A stretch of DNA of 16,077 nucleotides from Candidatus Neomicrothrix sp. UBA825 (GTDB lineage Bacteria; Actinomycetota; Acidimicrobiia; Acidimicrobiales; UBA8592): positions 4,791-20,867 of the forward strand of contig DBHP01000108.1 in the NCBI GenBank assembly GCA_002295705.1, written 5' to 3'. Of this stretch, positions 6,680 to 12,037 are shown one piece after another. The notes below the pieces were generated by a model. That model saw only the letters and a program-made list of their open reading frames with translations, did not search any database and had not been told where the DNA came from. Numbering within the stretch: the first letter of the stretch is position 1; each line of letters starts with the position of its first letter. Made by a program: the position numbers and the translations under genes.

Positions 6680-7273
6680 TTGCGTCAGCTAAATATGAGA
6701 GGTAAGTGGGCTGAAGGAATACAGCCGAGAAACCTCATTTGGATCATTACAGATCGGCTAGCAATTTGTGAACGACCTGGAGGATATGGTCCGCAGCACA
6801 GAAAAGTTAGACGTGTCGAAGAGCTAATTTGGATACGTAGAAATGATTTCAAAAGAGTTATTTCAATAATTCCAGCAAATCATAATCTTCATAACTATGA
6901 AGAATTTGATATTGAATGTGTCCACCGTCCCGTAGCCATAGGGGGTCACCTAAATACAGTTCTAAGTGTCCTTTACTCTGATCTTAATAAATTGATCAAG
7001 AATAATGAACGATTACTACTTCATCATGAAGAAGTTGGAGATACTGTAGGCGGAACCCTTGCAGGTTATCTTGTATGGAATGGGTTTATTGAATCCGTTC
7101 CAGAAGCAATAACCAAAATAGAAAAGACGCTAAAACGCGTTATAGGCCCGGCAGGTAGGGAAATTGCATCCGCTTCAACGGATTTACCGACTCCAGAAGA
7201 GATGATTGCATTAGATGAAGAAAGATTAGCGGAACTAGAAGCCATCCAAGCTGAAGAGCAAATCGTAGAATAA
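6680..7273 (+). CDS. Phosphatase-fold (PTP/DSP-like) protein lacking the catalytic Cys and Arg
   Basis: 197 residues from TTG at 6680 (AGGAG 6 nt upstream; an in-frame ATG follows at 6695). The order of elements resembles small dual-specificity phosphatases: ITDRLAICERPGGYG (about 23-37), FKRVISIIP (57-65), FDIECVHRPV (76-85), then LLLHHEEVGDTVGGTLAGYLVW (112-133), then PEAITKIEKTLKRVIGP (141-157). The fourth segment aligns with the HCxxGxxRTG active-site loop, but Cys is His116 and Arg is Thr122, so the usual cysteine-phosphatase chemistry cannot occur. The tail after 165 is Glu/Ala-rich. Fold assignment is by pattern and moderately sure; function unknown. It may be a dead phosphatase acting as a binding protein, or a different activity using His90, His115, His116 and Glu117/118. 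It lies between hpt and folK, 7 bp before folK. Confidence 0.6.
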   Translation: MRQLNMRGKWAEGIQPRNLIWIITDRLAICERPGGYGPQHRKVRRVEELIWIRRNDFKRVISIIPANHNLHNYEEFDIECVHRPVAIGGHLNTVLSVLYSDLNKLIKNNERLLLHHEEVGDTVGGTLAGYLVWNGFIESVPEAITKIEKTLKRVIGPAGREIASASTDLPTPEEMIALDEERLAELEAIQAEEQIVE

Positions 7274-7280
7274 TTTCGCA

Positions 7281-7727
7281 ATGGGACGAGCATTTCTTGG
7301 ACTGGGTTCAAATCTTGGGGAAAAGGAAACTTTCCTAAGAGAAGCTGTAGATTCTTTTCAAAACCTTAAAGCAGTATCAGGCATTTACGAAACTGAACCA
7401 GTAGGTGGACCAGATCAGGATTCGTATTTAAATATAGTGATCGAACTTGACACTGATCTTGGAGCCCGAGAACTCTTAGAACAGGCGCAATTGCTTGAGG
7501 AAAGAGCTAATCGCAAACGAGAAATTCGGTGGGGCCCAAGAACGCTGGATGTTGATGTTCTTTGGGTAGAAGGCGAAAAAGTGAACGAACCTGATCTTGT
7601 AGTCCCACATCCGCGAATGAAAGAAAGAGCTTTCGTAATGATCCCGTTGGGTGAATTAGAGCCCCGGTTTTTAGAAGATTGGAACGACCCTAATGAAGGC
7701 GAAGTTCACCGATTGCGAGACTGGTGA
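7281..7727 (+). CDS. folK: 6-hydroxymethyl-7,8-dihydropterin pyrophosphokinase (HPPK)
   Basis: Transfers pyrophosphate from ATP to the hydroxymethyl-dihydropterin in folate synthesis. 148 residues. Seen: FLGLGSNLGEK (5-15), SGIYETEPVGGPDQDSYLN (33-51), RWGPRTLDVDVL (83-94), with Asp90 and Asp92 as the magnesium ligands and Arg83, Trp84 and Arg87 in the catalytic loop, and VPHPRMKERAFVMIPL (108-123). All match the family. ATG at 7281 has no clear Shine-Dalgarno; it is 7 bp after the preceding gene and likely coupled. Its stop TGA overlaps the next start (GTGA). The usual neighbours folE, folP and folB are not present in this window. Confidence 0.95.
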   Translation: MGRAFLGLGSNLGEKETFLREAVDSFQNLKAVSGIYETEPVGGPDQDSYLNIVIELDTDLGARELLEQAQLLEERANRKREIRWGPRTLDVDVLWVEGEKVNEPDLVVPHPRMKERAFVMIPLGELEPRFLEDWNDPNEGEVHRLRDW

Positions 7728-8458
7728 AAACTCCTACCGTAAGAATAATAGGACCGGGTAGGGCAGGCCTAAGCTTTGCTTCAGCCTTACGTTCAATTGG
7801 TTGGGATGTAAGGACGCCACTGGGGAAAAAAGATGACATCAGCAATATTGAATCAGACCTTGACTTTATCCTGATCACGACCCCTGATCACGAAATTAGA
7901 TCTGTCGCTGAAAATCTAAACGAAACTAAAGCCACTGTTGCCCATGTATCAGGAGTTACCGGACTGAGTTCTCTACTACCGCATCACAAGCGAGCTTCCT
8001 TGCATCCACTTGTATCAATGCCAACACCAGAAATAGGCAAAGAGAGGCTCCTTGAAAATTCTTGGTTCGCAATTGATGGAGACCCTACTATTGAACTCAT
8101 AGTTGACGCATTAGGTGGCCAAAGATTTTATATAACAGATGAACTCAGACCTTTGTACCATGCAACGGCGTGCATTGCTTCAAATCATTTAGTTGTACTA
8201 ATGGCTCAGGTCGCAAGGCTATCCAATGAACTTAATATTCCCTTTGACCCTTTTCTCAAACTTTCCGCCAGCACGTTAGAAGGTTTATCTGAACTGCAAC
8301 CAGATCAAGCCTTAACTGGTCCTGCAGCAAGAGGAGATGAAGATACCATAAAAACCCACCTAGAATCCCTCCCCCAAGCGGAAAGATACTTATACGAATG
8401 CCTGTTACAAGCAGCGAAAGATATCGCAAACCCATCTACTATTAATGAGAGCGAATAG
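7724..8458 (+). CDS. Rossmann-fold DUF2520 protein (possible NADP-dependent reductase)
   Basis: 244 residues from GTG at 7724, overlapping the folK stop by 4 nt. The N-terminus RIIGPGRAGLSFA (G10-x-G12-x2-G15) is a dinucleotide-binding Rossmann fingerprint, followed by ILITTPDHEI (50-58), ATVAHVSGVTG (70-80) and SLHPLVSMP (92-100). The C-terminal part has YHATACIASNHLVVL (145-159) and matches the all-helical DUF2520 domain that resembles the dimerisation domain of F420-dependent NADP oxidoreductases and 6-phosphogluconate dehydrogenase-like enzymes. In mycobacteria the homologue (Rv3603c) is also directly upstream of panC. Two bases separate it from panC here. A role in pantothenate synthesis, such as ketopantoate reduction, is plausible from this linkage but is not shown by the sequence. 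Confidence 0.88.
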   Translation: MKTPTVRIIGPGRAGLSFASALRSIGWDVRTPLGKKDDISNIESDLDFILITTPDHEIRSVAENLNETKATVAHVSGVTGLSSLLPHHKRASLHPLVSMPTPEIGKERLLENSWFAIDGDPTIELIVDALGGQRFYITDELRPLYHATACIASNHLVVLMAQVARLSNELNIPFDPFLKLSASTLEGLSELQPDQALTGPAARGDEDTIKTHLESLPQAERYLYECLLQAAKDIANPSTINESE

Positions 8459-8460
8459 AT

Positions 8461-9318
8461 ATGGACACAATCATCACATCAAAAGATTTACAGAACCACC
8501 TAGACGACTTCCGAAATAGTCAAAAGTCAATAGGTTTGGTTCCTACGATGGGATATCTACACGATGGACATCTCTCACTTATTCGTAAAGCTAAATCTGA
8601 AAATGATGCTGTTGTAACAACAATTTTCGTTAATCCACTCCAATTCTCAGAAACAGAAGACCTTGATATTTATCCAAAAGATATTGAGAAAGACACTTTT
8701 CTTGCTAGTGATTCAGGAAGTGATTTTTTATTTACACCAACCTACGAAGAAATGTTTTGTGACGACCTCCTGACCACAGTTTCTGTTCAAGAGCTTTCTT
8801 CTGTACTTGAGGGCGCTTCGCGTCCAACTCATTTCTCAGGTGTTGCTACCATCGTCGCAAAGCTGTTTAATATTGTCGGAGTTTGCTCAGCTTATTTTGG
8901 GGAAAAGGATTGGCAGCAGCTACAAGTAATTAAACGGATGGCTCAAGACTTGTCGTACCGAGTTGAGATAAAAGGATGTCCAATTGTCAGGGAAAAAGAC
9001 GGGCTTGCTATGTCAAGCAGAAATGTTTACTTGACTAATGACCAACGAAAAGAAGCATCGAATATTCCAGAATCGTTATGGAAAGCGCATGAAAAAATTA
9101 AAAATGGCGAGAGACAATCAACAGTTATCAAGGGAATCATTTCTGAACGTCTAGACAGGTCATCTATGATCGACATTGATTATGTGGAGCTTGTCAACGG
9201 AGAGAATCTTACAATAACGGATGAAATAGATGAGCTAACTAGAGTACTAGTTGCAGTAAGAGTAGGTACTACACGGCTGATAGATAATATGAATGCGTTA
9301 GAGGGAATTAATCTTTAA
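8461..9318 (+). CDS. panC: Pantothenate synthetase (pantoate-beta-alanine ligase)
   Basis: Joins pantoate and beta-alanine using ATP through a pantoyl-adenylate. 285 residues. Seen: LVPTMGYLHDGHLSLI (26-41) with the HxGH nucleotide-binding motif (H34-D-G-H37), TIFVNPLQF (54-62, pantoate site), THFSGVATIVAKLFNIV (123-139), YFGEKDWQQL (145-154), IVREKDGLAMSSRN (175-188, with the KMSKS-like loop). All catalytic landmarks are intact. The gene follows the DUF2520 gene by 2 bp and ends a closely packed group (6680-9318). panD, which in mycobacteria follows panC, is not in the window. Confidence 0.96.
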   Translation: MDTIITSKDLQNHLDDFRNSQKSIGLVPTMGYLHDGHLSLIRKAKSENDAVVTTIFVNPLQFSETEDLDIYPKDIEKDTFLASDSGSDFLFTPTYEEMFCDDLLTTVSVQELSSVLEGASRPTHFSGVATIVAKLFNIVGVCSAYFGEKDWQQLQVIKRMAQDLSYRVEIKGCPIVREKDGLAMSSRNVYLTNDQRKEASNIPESLWKAHEKIKNGERQSTVIKGIISERLDRSSMIDIDYVELVNGENLTITDEIDELTRVLVAVRVGTTRLIDNMNALEGINL

Positions 9319-9372
9319 CTTACTCATTTAAATCCCTGAAATATCGTCAAGTCCCTGCGAAACTTAGAAAAC

Positions 9373-10773
9373 ATGAATACACCGTATAAATATGAGAGAA
9401 CAGAAACAGTCGAGGAATTAATTTCCGAATACTCATCTATTCCTGACGGAACGGGATCAGGAGTTCATGTCTCAATCGCTGGAAGAATCATGCAAAGACG
9501 TGATCAAGGAAAAGTTGTTTTCGGAAACCTACAAGATAGCTCAGGAAGAATCCAACTCTTTGCTCCTTCAAAGTCTACTCCTAACTTTGAAGCATTTTCA
9601 GCTCTAAACATCGGCGACTGGATTGGCGTCAAAGGTGAGGTCATGAAAACCAAACGTGGAGAACTATCAGTAAAAGTTGAACAATGGGAAATTCTTGCAG
9701 AAACTAAGAGATCATTTCCAGATAAATGGCATGGCATAAGTGATCCCGATACACGATACAGACAACGCTATGTTGACATGTGGGTAACAGAAGGAGCCAA
9801 AAGAGCTTTTATTCTTCGAAGCAAACTGATCTCAAAGACTAGAAAATGGTTAGAAGAAAAGGAATTTATGGAAGTTGAAACTCCTGTTTTTCACCCCATT
9901 CCAGGAGGAGCACTTGCCAAACCATTCATAACGCATCACAACGCATTAGATGCAGATTTATATCTTCGTATAGCCCCAGAACTTTATTTAAAGAGGTTAG
10001 TAGTCGGTGGTTTCGAAAAAGTATTTGAGATAGCAAGAGTATTTCGCAACGAAGGAATCTCCAGTAGACATAATCCTGAATTTACGATGTTGGAACTTTA
10101 TGAAGCTTACGCAGATTGGAACGACATTATGGAACTTGCTGAAAATCTCATCGAGTACTTAGCTGTCCAACTAACCGGATCTTCGACAGTCTCTTTTGAT
10201 GGGGAAGATATTGATCTGTCTGCGCCATGGAGAAGGGCGTCAATGATGGAGCTGATTTTAGAACAGACTGGTCATGCTATTTCATTGGAAACGCCGCTAG
10301 ACGAGTTACGAGATATATGCAAACAATACGATATTGAAATCGAGTCCTCATATGGGCCCGGAAAACTGATCCTTGAACTTTATGAGAAGACTGTAGAGCC
10401 TAACATTTGGAATCCCTGTTTTGTAACAGAATATCCAAAAGAAGTTTCACCTTTATCCCGAGACCACCGACAGAAAGATGGCCTGACTGAACGATTTGAA
10501 GGAATTATTGCAGGACGAGAAATTTTGAACGGGTTCTCTGAGTTGGTTGACTCAGAAGAACAAATGGAACGATTTAAAGATCAATTAGAAAAGGGTCGAT
10601 CTGGAGATGAAGAGGCTATGGGCGTTGACGCAGATTACATACGTGCCCTTGAGTTTGGTTTACCGCCAACAGGGGGAATTGGGATTGGAATTGATCGCTT
10701 GGTGATGATGTTGGCAGATGTACAGACAATCAGGGATGTCGTTCTATTCCCAACACTTCGAGCAGAACAGTAG
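9373..10773 (+). CDS. lysS: Lysyl-tRNA synthetase, class II
   Basis: Charges tRNA-Lys. 466 residues: N-terminal OB-fold anticodon-binding domain (about 30-110, VSIAGRIMQRRDQGKVVFGNL), then the class II catalytic core with motif 1 (EEKEFMEVETP, 161-171), GGALAKPFITHHNALDADLY (178-197), motif 2 (FRNEGISSRHNPEFTMLE, 224-241) and motif 3 (GGIGIGIDRLVMML, 434-447). Slightly shorter than the E. coli enzyme, mainly at the N-terminus. No good Shine-Dalgarno sequence; a TAnnnT element (TATCGT, 9342-9347) lies 25 nt upstream with a weak -35, so it may be transcribed separately or by read-through from panC (54-bp gap). Convergent with the polyprenyl synthase gene, with only 21 bp between stops. Confidence 0.96.
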   Translation: MNTPYKYERTETVEELISEYSSIPDGTGSGVHVSIAGRIMQRRDQGKVVFGNLQDSSGRIQLFAPSKSTPNFEAFSALNIGDWIGVKGEVMKTKRGELSVKVEQWEILAETKRSFPDKWHGISDPDTRYRQRYVDMWVTEGAKRAFILRSKLISKTRKWLEEKEFMEVETPVFHPIPGGALAKPFITHHNALDADLYLRIAPELYLKRLVVGGFEKVFEIARVFRNEGISSRHNPEFTMLELYEAYADWNDIMELAENLIEYLAVQLTGSSTVSFDGEDIDLSAPWRRASMMELILEQTGHAISLETPLDELRDICKQYDIEIESSYGPGKLILELYEKTVEPNIWNPCFVTEYPKEVSPLSRDHRQKDGLTERFEGIIAGREILNGFSELVDSEEQMERFKDQLEKGRSGDEEAMGVDADYIRALEFGLPPTGGIGIGIDRLVMMLADVQTIRDVVLFPTLRAEQ

Positions 10774-10794
10774 ATCCCCCTTCTTCAGAGGATG

Positions 10795-11802
10795 TTACTG
10801 ATGCAGCTCATCAAACCTAGTAGATGAAGCCCTATTTATGAGGTGTTCAGTGGCTGCATTCAAGGCTGTCGTAGCTTCCGATTCAGGAAGACATTCAAGC
10901 GAAGATACAGCTTGACTTGTCCAATGTCTTGCTCTCGAGAGTGCATCAGCCACGCCACCACTTTTTCTGATTAACTCACGAGCCCTGTCTCTTTCATCAA
11001 GTGAAATCTCTTTTCCAAGCAAAGCCTCTAATTCATCTCCATACTTCGAGGAGAACGCAGATATGACAGGAAGAGTGTAGACACCTTCAATGAGGTCATT
11101 TCCTGAAGGCTTACCAAGTTCCTCATCGGTAGCAGTCAAGTCAAGAATGTCGTCAATGATTTGAAAAGCCATTCCGTATGAATGACCAAAAGCACTGATG
11201 GCATCAATATTTTCCCGAGATAGCTCTGCAGTTAAACCACCAATTTTGCAAGCTGTGGCTAAGAGCGAAGCTGTCTTTCCTGATATGGATCTTTCGTAAG
11301 AATCTAGCGATCGATCAATCTTATATGTTGATTGGAGTTCTAGAATCTGGCCTTCACAAAGCTCTCCGATTGTCTTTGCTAAAAGCCCCGCAACTTCAGT
11401 CCCTAGAGAAGCAGCTATTTCGGATGCCCGTGCTAGGAGAAAGTCCCCAGCTAAAATTGCCGTTAAATTACCCCATAGAGCATTCACAGATGGAACAGTT
11501 CTTCGTAACTTAGCTTCATCCATTACATCGTCGTGATAAAGAGAGCCAAGATGAACCAGTTCAACGGCAACGCCACCCAAAAGTACTGATCGTGATACGC
11601 TTTCCGCAACTGCTGTTTCTACACCGCTTGCAGCAATGGCAAAACCAGGCCGGACGCGCTTACCGCCAGCAGTTATCAGATGACTAGCGATCTCGGTTAG
11701 ATAATCGTTTTCGGCAATAACTGACTCAATAAGTATTTGTTCTAACCTCGATAAATCGTCTTCTAAGTTTGGAAGAACAGAGAGTGACTTAACGAGCGCC
11801 AT
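10795..11802 (-). CDS. Long-chain all-trans polyprenyl diphosphate synthase
   Basis: Extends an allylic diphosphate with isopentenyl diphosphate units; products serve as quinone side chains or lipid carriers. 335 residues. Seen: GGKRVRP (46-52, IPP binding), first aspartate-rich motif DDVMD (91-95) followed by LRR, SGKTASLLATAC (174-185), second aspartate-rich motif QIIDDILDL (214-222), and GKPSGNDLIEGVYTLPVI (230-247). Positions -4 and -5 before the first DDxxD are Ser and Gly, without the aromatic residues that limit chain length in short-chain enzymes, so a long product (about C35-C50) is likely; the exact length cannot be read. In actinobacteria such a gene often supplies the menaquinone tail. 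There is no Shine-Dalgarno sequence; TAGACT 7 nt before the ATG on the minus strand suggests a leaderless transcript. Confidence 0.9.
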   Translation of the reverse strand: MALVKSLSVLPNLEDDLSRLEQILIESVIAENDYLTEIASHLITAGGKRVRPGFAIAASGVETAVAESVSRSVLLGGVAVELVHLGSLYHDDVMDEAKLRRTVPSVNALWGNLTAILAGDFLLARASEIAASLGTEVAGLLAKTIGELCEGQILELQSTYKIDRSLDSYERSISGKTASLLATACKIGGLTAELSRENIDAISAFGHSYGMAFQIIDDILDLTATDEELGKPSGNDLIEGVYTLPVISAFSSKYGDELEALLGKEISLDERDRARELIRKSGGVADALSRARHWTSQAVSSLECLPESEATTALNAATEHLINRASSTRFDELHQ

Positions 11803-11809
11803 AAATTAA

Positions 11810-11815
11810 AGTCTA
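11810..11815 (-). promoter_or_regulatory. Possible leaderless -10 for the polyprenyl synthase gene
   Basis: On the minus strand TAGACT fits TAnnnT and ends 7 nt before the ATG whose first base is 11802. This would place the transcript start at or next to the start codon, in keeping with the missing ribosome binding site. No clear -35. Confidence 0.35.
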
Positions 11816-11874
11816 AGCGTGACATAACACATAGACACCTAAAAATGCCGTATGGCACACCTAGCACATTCCTG

Positions 11875-11893
11875 ATGAGTGAGCTCATATAAT
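11875..11893 (+). promoter_or_regulatory. Inverted repeat overlapping a TATAAT box
   Basis: ATGAG-TGAG-CTCAT (11875-11888), containing the 8-bp palindrome TGAGCTCA, runs into a perfect TATAAT (11888-11893). A second TATAAT lies at 11902-11907. Neither has a convincing -35 at 16-18 bp. The layout would suit an operator over a -10 element, but that is inference. Confidence 0.3.
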
Positions 11894-11904
11894 GTGACAG
11901 TTAT

Positions 11905-11921
11905 AATTTTTTCAAAAAATT
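11905..11921 (+). repeat. 17-bp perfect palindrome of A/T tracts
   Basis: AATTTTTTCAAAAAATT is symmetric about a central C (8+1+8). It lies just before the SigR-like promoter of clpC. It may be a binding site, a bent A-tract, or chance in AT-rich DNA. Confidence 0.45.
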
Positions 11922-11948
11922 GGAAGAAAAATAATCATTATTGCGTTG
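11922..11948 (+). promoter_or_regulatory. Candidate SigR-type promoter upstream of clpC
   Basis: GGAAG (11922-11926), 18-nt spacer, GTTG (11945-11948). The SigR/SigH consensus is about GGAAT-N18-GTT, so only the fifth base of the -35 differs. Predicted start is near 11954, giving a leader of about 84 nt. clpC is a known SigR-regulon member in Streptomyces, and a sigR/rsrA pair lies at 2831-3785 of this window. Confidence 0.5.
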
Positions 11949-11982
11949 TACGTAATATGAAGCCTAAGTTCGACAATACGGT

Positions 11983-12011
11983 CTGACAGAAAAGCGGGCG
12001 CAGAGTACACT
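11983..12011 (+). promoter_or_regulatory. Housekeeping-type promoter of clpC
   Basis: CTGACA (11983-11988, five of six consensus bases), 17-nt spacer, TACACT (12006-12011). Predicted start is near 12018, 20 nt before the TTG start. A ribosome binding site GAAAGG at 12024-12029 sits 8 nt before the start codon. Confidence 0.6.
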
Positions 12012-12037
12012 AAAAATGTCAGTGAAAGGTCATCACT

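Noticed and set aside
10774..10794. Bidirectional terminator between lysS and the polyprenyl synthase gene
   Set aside because: The 21-bp gap contains a C-run but no stem of useful length or T-run.
11841..11858. TGCC-ATAC-GGCA followed by TTTTT on the minus strand as a terminator
   Set aside because: The stem has only four or five pairs and lies between the promoter region and the start of the minus-strand gene, where a terminator would make little sense.
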